A DNA stretch of 64,000 nucleotides from Clostridium prolinivorans (GCF_004011155.1 NZ_RJWG01000003.1:124001-188000); one strand, 5' to 3'. Counted from the stretch's first letter, positions 46,350-55,708 are shown. Translations and numbers: made by a program. Notes: generated by a model from the sequence alone, not told the origin.

Positions 46350-47042
46350 ATGGAATACACATCAGAAGTTCAAAAGATGACTTGTGTTGCAAAAGGTCCA
46401 AATCACGGGCCAGCACCTATACCTGAAGAAGGGAAATGGGTACAAGCTAAAGAAATAAAAGACATATCAGGATTAACTCATGGAGTAGGTTGGTGTGCAC
46501 CACAACAAGGAGCTTGTAAGCTTACATTAAATGTTAAAGATGGAGTTATACAGGAAGCATTAGTTGAAACTCTTGGCTGCTCAGGAATGACTCACTCAGC
46601 AGCAATGGCAGCTGAAATATTAGCTGGAAAAACTATACTTGAAGCATTAAATACAGACTTAGTATGTGATGCTATAAATACAGCAATGAGAGAATTATTT
46701 TTACAAATAGTTTACGGAAGAACTCAAACAGCTTTTTCAGAAGGTGGATTACCTGTAGGAGCTGGACTTGAAGATTTAGGAAAAGGTCTTAGAAGTCAGG
46801 TTGGAACTATGTATAGTACTGTAGATAAGGGACCTAGATATCTTGAAATGGCAGAAGGTTATGTAACAGAAACTGCTTTAGATGAAAACAATGAAATTAT
46901 AGGTTATAAATTTGTTCATCTTGGAAAAATGATGGATATGATAAAAAAAGGTGTGGATGCAAATGAAGCACTTAAAAAAGCAACAGGTACTTATGGAAGA
47001 TTTGACGAAGCTGTAAAAGTAATAGATCCAAGACATGAGTAA
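46350..47042 (+). CDS. Iron-sulfur cluster assembly scaffold-like protein, partner of GGGtGRT protein
   Basis: A 230-residue soluble protein with NifU/IscU-like stretches: TLGCSGMTHSAAMAAEILAG and KTILEAL near residues 77-100, and WCAPQQGACKL near 48-58. It thus offers Cys residues that could hold an Fe-S cluster, but the order of Cys differs from classical IscU. A conserved Cys also occurs near the start (KMTCVAKG). GGGAGGA precedes the ATG. The next gene starts 13 bases after its stop. The pair is known from anaerobic Firmicutes genomes under these names, with no established function to my knowledge. Confidence 0.8.
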   Translation: MEYTSEVQKMTCVAKGPNHGPAPIPEEGKWVQAKEIKDISGLTHGVGWCAPQQGACKLTLNVKDGVIQEALVETLGCSGMTHSAAMAAEILAGKTILEALNTDLVCDAINTAMRELFLQIVYGRTQTAFSEGGLPVGAGLEDLGKGLRSQVGTMYSTVDKGPRYLEMAEGYVTETALDENNEIIGYKFVHLGKMMDMIKKGVDANEALKKATGTYGRFDEAVKVIDPRHE

Positions 47043-47055
47043 GGAGGGAAAATAA

Positions 47056-48054
47056 ATGGCTTTATTTGAAGGTTATGAAAGAAGAATAGACAAGATAACT
47101 TCTGTTTTAAATAAATATGGAATGAGCTCTTTAGAAGAAGCAAAAAAAATATGTGATGAAAAAGGTATAGATGTATATAACATAGTAAAAGGCATACAGC
47201 CAATTTGTTTTGAAAATGCTTGCTGGGCATACATACTTGGTGCTGCTATAGCAATAAAAAAAGGATTAACTAAAGCAGCAGATTGTGCTGAAGCTATAGG
47301 AGAAGGACTTCAAGCTTTTTGCATACCAGGTTCTGTTGCTGATGATAGAAAAGTTGGTTTAGGACATGGAAATTTAGCAGCAATGCTTTTAAGAGAAGAA
47401 ACAAAATGCTTTGCATTTTTAGCTGGACATGAGTCATTTGCTGCTGCTGAAGGAGCAATTGGTATAGCTAAATCAGCTAATAAAGTTAGAAAAGAACCTT
47501 TAAAGGTTATATTAAATGGTCTTGGAAAAGATGCAGCACAAATAATTTCAAGAATAAATGGATTTACATATGTTCAAACAAAGTTTGATTACTACACAGG
47601 AAAAGTTAATGTTGTTCGTGAAATAGCATATTCTAAAGGAGAAAGAGCAAAAGTTAAATGCTATGGTGCTGATGATGTTAGAGAAGGTGTTGCTATAATG
47701 CATCTTGAAGGAGTTGATGTTTCCATAACAGGTAATTCAACAAATCCAACAAGATTCCAACATCCAGTAGCAGGAACTTATAAGAAAGAATGTTATGAAA
47801 TGGGTAAGAAATATTTTTCAGTAGCATCTGGTGGTGGTACAGGAAGAACACTTCATCCAGATAATATGGCTGCAGGTCCTGCATCTTATGGTATGACAGA
47901 TACTATGGGTAGAATGCATTCAGATGCACAATTTGCAGGTTCATCATCAGTTCCAGCTCATGTTGAAATGATGGGATTTTTAGGAATGGGAAATAACCCA
48001 ATGGTTGGAGCAACAGTTGCAGTATCAGTTGCAATAGAAGAATCAGCTAAATAA
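47056..48054 (+). CDS. GGGtGRT family protein, unknown function
   Basis: A 332-residue soluble protein named for its central motif, here VASGGGTGRTLHPDNMAAGP (about residues 257-276). Other features are CFENACWAYILGAAIAI near residue 51, ALFEGYERRIDKITSVLNKYG at the N-terminus, GLGHGNLAAMLLREET and a Gly/Met/His-rich C-terminus. AAGGAGGGAA precedes the ATG. It is cotranscribed with the Fe-S scaffold-like gene and the two end at a strong terminator. I know the family name but no proven role. Confidence 0.85.
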   Translation: MALFEGYERRIDKITSVLNKYGMSSLEEAKKICDEKGIDVYNIVKGIQPICFENACWAYILGAAIAIKKGLTKAADCAEAIGEGLQAFCIPGSVADDRKVGLGHGNLAAMLLREETKCFAFLAGHESFAAAEGAIGIAKSANKVRKEPLKVILNGLGKDAAQIISRINGFTYVQTKFDYYTGKVNVVREIAYSKGERAKVKCYGADDVREGVAIMHLEGVDVSITGNSTNPTRFQHPVAGTYKKECYEMGKKYFSVASGGGTGRTLHPDNMAAGPASYGMTDTMGRMHSDAQFAGSSSVPAHVEMMGFLGMGNNPMVGATVAVSVAIEESAK

Positions 48055-48061
48055 TTTAAAT

Positions 48062-48106
48062 AAAATGATAGTAATCTTTATTCATTTAAAGATTACTATC
48101 ATTTTT
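48062..48106. terminator. Strong terminator after the GGGtGRT gene
   Basis: AAAATGATAGTAATCTTTA (48062-48080) and its perfect complement (from 48087) form a 19-bp stem with a six-base loop, ending in T. It lies between convergent genes. Confidence 0.88.
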
Positions 48107-48180
48107 ATTATAAAATTAATGGAAAATATAAAAAAGATATTTTGCATAATTACAATTTTTTAAATTGTGGCTTAAGAATT

Positions 48181-50751
48181 TTAGTAATTAATATCTTTAA
48201 TAACATCATTAATTGTCATAGCATTTTGTATAGCTTTCATAATTTTTACAGATTGTTTTGTGTCATTTAAAAGTATTGCTCCAACAAGTTTATTATCTTT
48301 AAAGAAAAGTTTTTTATAAATTTTATTTTCTTTATTTGCAGAACATAAAGTTTTTATGTTTCCTTCATTAGGATATATATCACCAGCTGTAAAAAGCTCA
48401 GTATTTATTGCATTAAACACTGTAGAATTTACAAAGTCTTTAAATATTATTTCTTCTCCAACTGCATTAGAACCTGCAATTTTACCCATTTCTATAGCTG
48501 CTGGCCAGTTTCCATAAATTTTACCATTAAGCTCTGCACTATCACCACAAGCATATATGTCTTTTATATTTGTTTCCATTTTTTCATTTACTAATATTCC
48601 ACGATTAACGGAAATACCTGCTTTTTCTGCTAGAGATTTATTTGGTCTTATGCCAACTGAGAATAATATTAAATCTGCATCAATAATTTTACCAGTTTTT
48701 AATTTAAGTCCAGTTACTGATCCTTCTCCTAAAATTTCTTCAGCAGCATCGTTAGTATAGACTGTTATTCCATTTTCAGCAACTATTTGTTCAAATAAAG
48801 GAGAAGCTTCTTCATCAAGTTGAAGAGGTAATAACCTTGGAGCTAGTTCTACTACTGAAACATTTAAACCTGCATTTTTCATTTCCCATGCAGCTTCAAG
48901 TCCTAAAAGACCGCCGCCGACAATTACAGCATTTTTAGCATTTTTCATTTCTTTTTTAATATTTTCAGCATCTTCAATATCTCTTAAAACATATACTCCT
49001 TTATTTTCAAATCCTTTAAGTGGGGGAATAAAGTTACTTGCACCTGTTGCAAGAATTAATTTATCATAACTTAATTCTTTGCCATTGTTTAAAGTAACTG
49101 TTTTTTTATCTTTATTTATAGATTCAACTTTTACTCCAAGAGTTACATTTATGTTATTTTTATCATACCAATCCTCAGGAGTTACAAAGAAATTTTTATC
49201 TAAAATATCTTTATTTAAGTAGTCTGAAAGTTGAGGACGATAATAAGTTAAAACTTTGTCATTTGAAATTATATTTATTTCTGCTTCAGAATTTCTTTTT
49301 CTTATAGAATCTGCAGCATAATAGCCTGATATACCATTTCCAACTATAACGTATTTTTCTTTTTTATTTTGTTTAAATTTTATTTCTTCTCTTTTTACTT
49401 CTATAAATTGGTCTTTTCCTGCACCACAAGCAGGACAAACCTCAGGGGCTTCTTCTGATTCAAATTCTTCTCCACAGACAATACACTTCCAAATTTTCAA
49501 GTTAGATTTTTTTGATGGTTTAACTCCATTATTTGTATTTTCTTTTATTTTAATAGCTACACTTTCACCAAACTTATAGGCTTTTAAAAGATCTTCTTCA
49601 CTTGGCTTAAAGTTTATTTTAAGTCCAGGAGTTATAATATTCATTCTTAAAGATTTAAGTCTTGCTTCAATATTAGGTACAGCCTCGCCACTCCATCCAA
49701 AAGAACCAAAAGCTGCGGATATTTTGCCTCCATGTACTAATGGGTTCATAGAAGTTAAAATATCAAGTATAGGTTTTAAAGCATCTCCATTTATTGTTGG
49801 AGAGCCAAAGAGTACGGCATCTGCCCAATATATTTTATCTAGTATTTCTTCTTGTTTATGATAAATTACATTGTAAATGTCGATAATTGCATCGCTTATT
49901 TTCGACTTTATTCCCTGGGCAATTTTGTTAGCAATTTCTTCAGTGAATCCATAAGCAGAGACATAAGGAATAACGACTCTGGCTTTTTTATCTTGAGGAG
50001 CAGTTTCAGTACTCCATTTTCGATAAATATCTTTATAAAAGTCTATATTACCTCTAAGTATTGGTCCATGACCTGTGCATATTGTGTCTATTTTAAAATC
50101 TTTAATTTTATCTAAAGCTTTTAAAACATAGGGTTTAAATGGTCCCATTATGCAATCATAGTAATATTTTAAAGCATCCATATATTCATTTTGCTTTTCT
50201 TTTGGAATTAAATCAACAAACATATCTTCAAAACAATAGTGGCTTCCAAAAGAATCACAAGTCATTAACGTATTATCTTCTTCTATATATGTGTATATAG
50301 AATCAGGCCAATGAAGAAATGGAGCATCAATAAATCTTAATGTTTTATTTCCAAGACTTAAAGTATCATTATTTTTTACTACTATAGATTCAAAAGGTCT
50401 GTTTGCTATTTGCTTTAAAAATCTTATAGCAGTGGCAGAACCAACTATTTTAGCATTTTTTGCATAATCTAAAAGTTTTGCTACGGAGCCTGCGTGATCT
50501 GGTTCTGTATGTTCTATTACTATATAAGCTATTTCATCAAAATTAACATTTAAAGATTTTAATCTTTCGATATATTGATCAAAAGTATTTTCCTTTACTG
50601 TTTCAAATAAAGCCGTTTTTTCACTTCCTTTTACAACATATGAATTATAAGTTGTGCCATAAGGAGTATACATTACTATGTCAAAAATTTTAAGATCTGG
50701 GTCTAAAGAACCTACCCAATATATGTCTTTTTTTACTTCTAGTGCTTTCAT
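48181..50751 (-). CDS. Class F flavodiiron protein: diiron/flavodoxin, rubredoxin and NADH oxidoreductase fused
   Basis: An 856-residue one-chain NADH:O2 (or NO) reductase. The beta-lactamase-like domain (1-250) carries the diiron ligands H81, E83, D85, H147, D166 and H228 (HTEPDH, LHWPD, CDSFG, TGHGP). A flavodoxin domain (255-400) binds FMN. A rubredoxin knuckle pair, [10 protein letters not shown] and VCPACGA, lies near 424-455. The rest (467-856) is an FAD-dependent NADH:rubredoxin oxidoreductase with IVGNGISG and [13 protein letters not shown]. This order is the class F type described in Clostridioides difficile. AAAGGTGA precedes the ATG. It protects against oxygen. Confidence 0.95.
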   Translation of the reverse strand: MKALEVKKDIYWVGSLDPDLKIFDIVMYTPYGTTYNSYVVKGSEKTALFETVKENTFDQYIERLKSLNVNFDEIAYIVIEHTEPDHAGSVAKLLDYAKNAKIVGSATAIRFLKQIANRPFESIVVKNNDTLSLGNKTLRFIDAPFLHWPDSIYTYIEEDNTLMTCDSFGSHYCFEDMFVDLIPKEKQNEYMDALKYYYDCIMGPFKPYVLKALDKIKDFKIDTICTGHGPILRGNIDFYKDIYRKWSTETAPQDKKARVVIPYVSAYGFTEEIANKIAQGIKSKISDAIIDIYNVIYHKQEEILDKIYWADAVLFGSPTINGDALKPILDILTSMNPLVHGGKISAAFGSFGWSGEAVPNIEARLKSLRMNIITPGLKINFKPSEEDLLKAYKFGESVAIKIKENTNNGVKPSKKSNLKIWKCIVCGEEFESEEAPEVCPACGAGKDQFIEVKREEIKFKQNKKEKYVIVGNGISGYYAADSIRKRNSEAEINIISNDKVLTYYRPQLSDYLNKDILDKNFFVTPEDWYDKNNINVTLGVKVESINKDKKTVTLNNGKELSYDKLILATGASNFIPPLKGFENKGVYVLRDIEDAENIKKEMKNAKNAVIVGGGLLGLEAAWEMKNAGLNVSVVELAPRLLPLQLDEEASPLFEQIVAENGITVYTNDAAEEILGEGSVTGLKLKTGKIIDADLILFSVGIRPNKSLAEKAGISVNRGILVNEKMETNIKDIYACGDSAELNGKIYGNWPAAIEMGKIAGSNAVGEEIIFKDFVNSTVFNAINTELFTAGDIYPNEGNIKTLCSANKENKIYKKLFFKDNKLVGAILLNDTKQSVKIMKAIQNAMTINDVIKDINY

Positions 50752-50962
50752 TATATTAAATCACCTTTCTTTCCAATAAATTTCATTATTACTATGACTA
50801 TTAATTAACAATAATTATTTATGAATTAATTATATTATATAAAAATATAATTTTCAATAAAATTTAATATATTTAGTATGTCTAATTTATATGTGTAATA
50901 TTGAAAGTTAGAAAAATGTTTTAAAAATAACAAATATTTTTTAAAGCTATTTTTGCTTAAAG
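50752..50962 (-). other. AT-rich gap upstream of the flavodiiron gene
   Basis: The gap must hold the flavodiiron promoter, reading leftward. Many TATAAT-like strings occur in nearly pure A/T, so I do not choose one. No gene was seen. Confidence 0.4.
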
Positions 50963-50963
50963 A

Positions 50964-50992
50964 AAAAACTCGAGATTATGTCCCGAGTTTTC
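50964..50992 (-). terminator. Terminator of the maltose phosphorylase operon
   Basis: AAAACTCG and CGAGTTTT pair, with a T run on the minus-strand side, about 70 bases after the phosphorylase stop codon. Confidence 0.75.
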
Positions 50993-51060
50993 TATTTATT
51001 ATTTAGTATATAGTTTTCTATTTGTGAAATTATTATTAGCTTTACTTGATATTTTTGTTA

Positions 51061-53364
51061 TTAGCATGCAATATTTAAAGTATCATTTGCATTAATTTTA
51101 TAATCTTTACCATATACAGATAATATCAAATCTTTAGAACTTTCGTTTGATATTATTATATTTTCTTTAGTTACATTGACTTTTAATAATGTACCTCTAA
51201 ACATGATTTTAAAAGAAAATGATTGCCAGTGTTTTGGTATGAATGGATTTAGATGAAGTTTATCATTTCTAACTCTCATACCTCCAAAGCCTTGCACAAC
51301 TGACATCCAAGTTCCAGCCATACTTGTTATATGGCATCCATCTTTTGTATCATTGTTATAGTTATCTAAATCAAGCCTTGAAGTTCTTAAATACATTTCA
51401 TAAGCTTTATCATGCATTCCAAGTTTTGAAGCTAAAATGGAATGAACACATGGTGATAAAGAAGATTCGTGTACTGTCCTAGGCTCGTAAAATTCAAAGT
51501 TTCTTCTTATAGTTTCATCATCATATAAATGTTCTAAGAAATATAAACCTTGAAGTACATCGGCTTGTTTTATAAAACAAGAACGCAATATTCTATCCCA
51601 AGACCATTTTTGATTTAAAGGTCTATCTTCTTCGCTTAATTCTGACACAAGACGTTGTTCTTTATCCATATAACCTTCTTGCTGCAGAAATATTCCAAGC
51701 TCTTCATCTACAGGATAAAACATATTTTTTATAATATCTTTCCATTTAATGATTTCTTCTTCTTTAAGATCAAGTTTGTTAATCAATTCATTATATCTAT
51801 CAGGTTCATTATTTTTTAAATAATCTATAACTTCTAAAGTATATTCCATTGTCCATGAAGCTATTCTATTGGTGTACCAATTATTATTTACATTATTTTC
51901 ATATTCATTTGGGCCTGTAACTCCATGAATTACATATTTACCTTTTCTAGGAGCGTAGTGAACTCTTTCTTCCCAAAATCTTGATATTTCAACAAGAACT
52001 TCAAATCCGTATTGACCTAAATAAGATTTATCTCCAGTATAATTTACATAATTGTATATAGCATATGCTATTGCTCCGTTTCTGTGAATTTCTTCAAAAG
52101 TTATCTCCCATTCATTATGACATTCTTCACCATTCATTGTAACCATTGGGTACAATGCACCTTTTTTAAAACCAAGCTTTCTAGCATTTTCTTTAGCTTT
52201 TTCAAGGTGTTTATATCTATAAATTAATAAATTTCTAGCTACCTTTTGATCAGAAGTAGATAAATAAAAAGGCAGACAGTAGGCCTCTGTATCCCAATAT
52301 GTGCTTCCTCCATATTTTTCACCAGTAAAACCTTTAGGACCTATATTTAAACGTTCATCTTCACCAGTATAGGTTTGATTAAGCTGAAATATATTAAATC
52401 TGATTCCTTGTTGTGCAGCAGTATCTCCTTCAATAACTATATCACTTTCCAACCATTTGTTTTCCCAAACTTTAATATGATTTTTTAAAAGATTTTCAAA
52501 GCCTTCATTATAGGCTTTTGTTAATATTTCTTTACCATAAGGAACTAAATTTTTTAAAGAGTGATCTCGTGAAGTTACATTAGAAACATATTTATAAACA
52601 ACAATTTCTTTTCCTTCTTCAGCATGAATTTTTAGAGTATTTGAAACAAATTTTTCCTTTTTATCTATTTTTATTTCATCTTTTATTAAATTTCCATCTT
52701 TAAATACATCAAATTTCATTGAAGAGGAAAGATGAAAATCAAGTTTTTTTGTTTTTATAACTAAAGTTGAAATATCTGACGATGGAATAATTTCAACTTC
52801 TTCCCAAAATTTTTCATCATAATTTGAGTCTTCATTTATAACATCACCATCTAAATAAGGTGTTATTATAATTTCTCCAGAAAAATTAACAGGAGTTATA
52901 GAATATTTTATAGCACCAATTTCAGGATATACTGCACTTAAAAATCTTAAACTTTCTACATTTACTGTATTTCCATTAGATAAAGTAGCTGTAAAAGTTC
53001 TTTTTAAGTAAGCTTCTTTCATATTTAAAACTCTTTTAAAATTTTTCACTTTGGCTTTAGCTAAATCTAAAGTTTCACCGTTTATAACTATGTCTATGCC
53101 TATCCAATTTGTTGAATTTAAAACTTTAGCAAAATATTCAGGATATCCATTTTTCCACCAGCCTACTCTTGTTTTATCAGGATAATAAACTCCAGCCATA
53201 TAACTACCTTGAAGAGAATCACCACTATATTTTTCTTCAAAATTTGCCCTTTGTCCCATATGACCATTTCCTAAGCTAAATACACTTTCTGCAACTCTAT
53301 TTTCTTCAGGAGAAAAATTTTCCTCGATTATATTCCATTCATCAATTTTAAAATATTGTTTCAT
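51061..53364 (-). CDS. malP: Maltose phosphorylase, glycoside hydrolase family 65
   Basis: A 767-residue cytosolic enzyme turning maltose and phosphate into glucose and beta-glucose 1-phosphate. It has the N-terminal beta-sandwich (SVFSLGNGHMGQRANFEE), the helical barrel with TYWDTEAYCLPFYL, and HGVTGPNEYENNVNNNWYTN with the catalytic Glu, whose NNNWYTN is the maltose-phosphorylase form. ESSLSPCVHSILA and GTWMSVVQGFGG follow. AAGGAAG precedes the ATG. Beta-phosphoglucomutase is coded just before it, which fits a beta-glucose 1-phosphate product. Trehalose, kojibiose or nigerose phosphorylase are the alternatives. Confidence 0.88.
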   Translation of the reverse strand: MKQYFKIDEWNIIEENFSPEENRVAESVFSLGNGHMGQRANFEEKYSGDSLQGSYMAGVYYPDKTRVGWWKNGYPEYFAKVLNSTNWIGIDIVINGETLDLAKAKVKNFKRVLNMKEAYLKRTFTATLSNGNTVNVESLRFLSAVYPEIGAIKYSITPVNFSGEIIITPYLDGDVINEDSNYDEKFWEEVEIIPSSDISTLVIKTKKLDFHLSSSMKFDVFKDGNLIKDEIKIDKKEKFVSNTLKIHAEEGKEIVVYKYVSNVTSRDHSLKNLVPYGKEILTKAYNEGFENLLKNHIKVWENKWLESDIVIEGDTAAQQGIRFNIFQLNQTYTGEDERLNIGPKGFTGEKYGGSTYWDTEAYCLPFYLSTSDQKVARNLLIYRYKHLEKAKENARKLGFKKGALYPMVTMNGEECHNEWEITFEEIHRNGAIAYAIYNYVNYTGDKSYLGQYGFEVLVEISRFWEERVHYAPRKGKYVIHGVTGPNEYENNVNNNWYTNRIASWTMEYTLEVIDYLKNNEPDRYNELINKLDLKEEEIIKWKDIIKNMFYPVDEELGIFLQQEGYMDKEQRLVSELSEEDRPLNQKWSWDRILRSCFIKQADVLQGLYFLEHLYDDETIRRNFEFYEPRTVHESSLSPCVHSILASKLGMHDKAYEMYLRTSRLDLDNYNNDTKDGCHITSMAGTWMSVVQGFGGMRVRNDKLHLNPFIPKHWQSFSFKIMFRGTLLKVNVTKENIIISNESSKDLILSVYGKDYKINANDTLNIAC

Positions 53365-53404
53365 AATATTTACATCTTCCTTTCATAAAATAAAATTAAA
53401 TATA

Positions 53405-53419
53405 GACAAGCGTTTGCAT
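53405..53419. promoter_or_regulatory. Possible cre site between pgmB and the phosphorylase gene
   Basis: ACAAGCGTTTGCAT contains a CG-centred partial palindrome of the CcpA type, about 40-55 bases before the phosphorylase start. The match to the cre consensus is only partial. Confidence 0.4.
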
Positions 53420-53447
53420 AAAGATTATAAATTTAAGGTTAGTTAAA

Positions 53448-54098
53448 TCAAACTAACCAAAGTTTCTCTATTGTCATATCTTCAAAAGATGGTATGACTA
53501 AATCAGCTTTATTTAATATTTCAGGGGAACCAACACCTATGCTGTGCATACCAGCATTTATAGCTGCCTCTATTCCTGCTTGTGCATCTTCAAATACTAC
53601 ACAATATTTTGGATCTATATTTAATTCTTGAGCACCTTTAAGAAAAACTTCAGGATTAGGTTTAGCATGAGTTATTTTAGTTCCATCTATTATTGCATCA
53701 AAATAGTGTGTTATACCTGTTTTTTCTAATATTAATTTTGAATTTTTGCTTACAGAACCAAGAGCTATTTTAATATTATTTTCTTTTAAAGAGTTTAAAA
53801 AACTTATTACCCCTGGGAGTATCTCTGAAGAATCCATTTTAGATATATACTCTACATACCAATTATTTTTTTTCTCTGCAAGTTTTTCTTTTGTTTTATC
53901 ATCAAAAGAAAGACCTCCAATTTCTAAAAGTATATCTAAGGATTTCATTCGGCTTACACCTTTAAGTCTTTCGTTTTGTTCTTTAGTAAATTCAAAGCCT
54001 AATTCTTCTGCTAATCTTTTCCAAGCGAGATAATGGTATTTTGCGGTGTCTACTATAACTCCGTCTAAATCAAATAAACAAGCTTTTACATCTTTCAA
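53448..54098 (-). CDS. pgmB: Beta-phosphoglucomutase
   Basis: A 216-residue HAD-superfamily enzyme converting beta-glucose 1-phosphate to glucose 6-phosphate. The catalytic motif is FDLDGVIVDTAKYH (nucleophile about D10, acid about D12), followed by the cap domain with LKGVSRMKSLDILLE, then ALGSVSKN, KPNPEVFLKGAQEL and VFEDAQAGIEAAINAGM. The start is TTG at 54096-54098 with GGGAGGG six bases upstream. It lies first in the operon with maltose phosphorylase. Confidence 0.93.
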   Translation of the reverse strand: MKDVKACLFDLDGVIVDTAKYHYLAWKRLAEELGFEFTKEQNERLKGVSRMKSLDILLEIGGLSFDDKTKEKLAEKKNNWYVEYISKMDSSEILPGVISFLNSLKENNIKIALGSVSKNSKLILEKTGITHYFDAIIDGTKITHAKPNPEVFLKGAQELNIDPKYCVVFEDAQAGIEAAINAGMHSIGVGSPEILNKADLVIPSFEDMTIEKLWLV

Positions 54099-54142
54099 TT
54101 AAAACCCTCCCACAGTTTTTTATATAATTTATAAAACTTTAA

Positions 54143-54249
54143 TAAAAGCGTAAACTCAAAATAAATAAATAAAAATATTTTGAGTAAACATAGATAAAAG
54201 CATAATATACCTTAATGTAAAGTATATCATAAAAGAATGTAAAGGTTAA
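54143..54249 (-). promoter_or_regulatory. Promoter and possible cre site of the pgmB-malP operon
   Basis: On the minus strand TTAACC (54249-54244), a 17-base spacer and an extended -10 TGATATACT (TATACT at 54226-54221) form a good promoter. TAAAAGCGTAAACT (54143-54156 on the + strand) lies in the leader and partly matches the CcpA cre consensus. The rest of the 303-base gap to the gene at 54402 holds nothing else I can name. Confidence 0.55.
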
Positions 54250-54401
54250 TAAAAATTTTAAATACAGGTCTATTTTTAAACAAATGAATAAAGAAATATA
54301 TATTTGATTTAGAAAACTATACAAAAATATTTATTTAAATGCTTCTGTATAATTTTTTATTTTATGCATAAAATAAAAAAGTGTTAACGGAGGATGAGAA
54401 A

Positions 54402-54995
54402 ATGAAAAATAAAGAATTTATGAAAAAAATATATAAAAAATTTTCTGATTTTGTTTCTGTAGCTTCAGCTAGAGAACTTGAATATTTTGTATTAGATTCA
54501 AAATTTACTTCAAGTTTTAATTATAGAATGAAAAAAATTATACAAGAAATAAAAAAAGAAAAAAATGAGGATATAGAATTTAGTATACTTTTCAACACAA
54601 ACGGAGAAATAGCAGTAATAGATGCAAATATATTAGGTAAGCATATTGGAAACAATTATAACATAAAAATAGAAGAGTACTATAAAAATGCAGCTTTAAA
54701 TAAAATAATAAAGGATGTGATAAATGGCAGTGAAAAATCTCAAAAGGATTTTGTAACTATTTCTTACTCTATTTTGTATCATACTTTGCAATCCATTTAT
54801 AGTGAAATAAAATGCAAAAAAGATATTGTGGATAAGTACAAAAGAGATTATTTTCTAACAGAATATAAGGGGGAAGATATTGGAGCTGTTATTGCATGTA
54901 TTTTGATTTTGGAAGATATTTGCAAGTACATAAGAATAAAAGAAAGCTTAATTGTACAAGTGATAAATGATACTGTATTAAATAAAAAAATATAG
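54402..54995 (+). CDS. Unknown soluble protein, 197 residues
   Basis: I do not recognise this protein. The start is the ATG at 54402 behind CGGAGGATG; the frame extends upstream to a GTG without a ribosome site. It is Lys/Ile-rich, without signal peptide or membrane helix. A central stretch IEFSILFNTNGEIAVIDANI could be a beta-hairpin, flanked by helical regions (KIIQEIKKEKNED, DIGAVIACILILEDICKYIR). It precedes a region with a Spo0A-like box and a DUF6514-like gene, so a sporulation-phase role is possible but unproved. Confidence 0.75.
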   Translation: MKNKEFMKKIYKKFSDFVSVASARELEYFVLDSKFTSSFNYRMKKIIQEIKKEKNEDIEFSILFNTNGEIAVIDANILGKHIGNNYNIKIEEYYKNAALNKIIKDVINGSEKSQKDFVTISYSILYHTLQSIYSEIKCKKDIVDKYKRDYFLTEYKGEDIGAVIACILILEDICKYIRIKESLIVQVINDTVLNKKI

Positions 54996-55000
54996 TCATT

Positions 55001-55032
55001 ATTATTGTGGATTCGACACAATTCACAATAAT
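55001..55032. promoter_or_regulatory. Inverted repeat enclosing a perfect Spo0A-like box
   Basis: ATTATTGTG (55001-55009) and CACAATAAT (55024-55032) are complementary; between them lies TTCGACA (55012-55018), the reverse complement of the Spo0A box TGTCGAA. The repeat may also act as a weak terminator of the gene before it. AT-rich repeats built of ATGTTAATAATGTTAAT follow at 55154-55177 and 55249-55276. Confidence 0.45.
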
Positions 55033-55203
55033 ATATATAAAATATGTAATCAAAATCCATATAATTTTGTAACTAATGGAACTAATGTGATTTACATGTC
55101 ATATTATGGGTACAAGAAATTTGATAACATTTTCATAAAACGACAATGTTTTTATGTTAATAATGTTAATATTGTGGTAAAGAGTTATTCAGGGGGTGAA
55201 GAA

Positions 55204-55296
55204 ATGTTCTATGTAGCTGATTTTAAAATAGTAAAAAATAATCCACATATGTTAATAGTTAATGTTAATAATGTGGACAAGTTTATTTCTAAATAA
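55204..55296 (+). CDS. Possible 30-residue leader peptide before the DUF6514-like gene
   Basis: An ATG at 55204 with the strong site GGGGGTGA upstream opens a frame MFYVADFKIVKNNPHMLIVN ending at TAA 55294. It stops 31 bases before the next start in another frame. It could be a small protein, a coupling leader, or the separated front part of the next gene after a frameshift; the ribosome site is better than that of the downstream gene. Confidence 0.4.
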   Translation: MFYVADFKIVKNNPHMLIVNVNNVDKFISK

Positions 55297-55327
55297 AAAT
55301 TATAAAGTATACATAGAACAAAATGTT

Positions 55328-55681
55328 ATGATGATAGTTGAAAATATGATTAGAAATGAAGTATGTGAAGATATGAAGAGAAACTATTTTTATAGGCTTA
55401 CAAGAAATACTGTTTCTCTTACTTTAGGTGGAGATGAAATGAAAGTTCAATCTTATGGAATTGAAATAGAAAGACAAGATGTTGTAAATGGATCCATAGT
55501 AAATATTGAAAGAGATTGTGTTGAAAGTATAAGTCCACATAGACATAAAGTACATAATCTCCTAAAGCTTTTATATGATAGAGGCGTTTCGCCAATACAT
55601 CTTATAGATGTTTTAGGTGAGTATATAGATGAATATATTGTAGATTTTGATGATGCTTTAAAAGAAATATCTGCTTATTAA
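55328..55681 (+). CDS. DUF6514-like protein of clostridia
   Basis: A protein of about 117 residues starting at one of two adjacent ATG codons (55328, 55331). It contains NYFYRLTRNTVSLTLGGDEM, VQSYGIEIERQD, IERDCVESISPHRHKVHNLL and SPIHLIDVLGEYIDEYIVDF. I recall this pattern, with PHRHKVHNLLKLL and HLIDVLGEYID, from the clostridial DUF6514 family of unknown function. No good ribosome site precedes the start; translation may be coupled to the 30-residue frame upstream. It ends at a clear terminator. Confidence 0.7.
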   Translation: MMIVENMIRNEVCEDMKRNYFYRLTRNTVSLTLGGDEMKVQSYGIEIERQDVVNGSIVNIERDCVESISPHRHKVHNLLKLLYDRGVSPIHLIDVLGEYIDEYIVDFDDALKEISAY

Positions 55682-55708
55682 AAAAGAGGTGAGTTTTCCT
55701 CTTTTTTA
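55680..55708 (+). terminator. Terminator after the DUF6514-like gene
   Basis: AAAAAAGAGG and CCTCTTTTTT flank an 8-base loop and run into more T. It starts at the stop codon. Confidence 0.85.

Noticed and set aside
54139..54324. Minus-strand frame of 61 codons upstream of pgmB
   Set aside because: It spans the pgmB promoter region, is dominated by Phe/Tyr/Leu from A/T composition and lacks a ribosome site.
55204..55681. A single frameshifted gene covering both frames
   Set aside because: Kept as a possibility only: the downstream part alone has the length and motifs I recall for DUF6514-like proteins, and the small frame ends in a normal stop.
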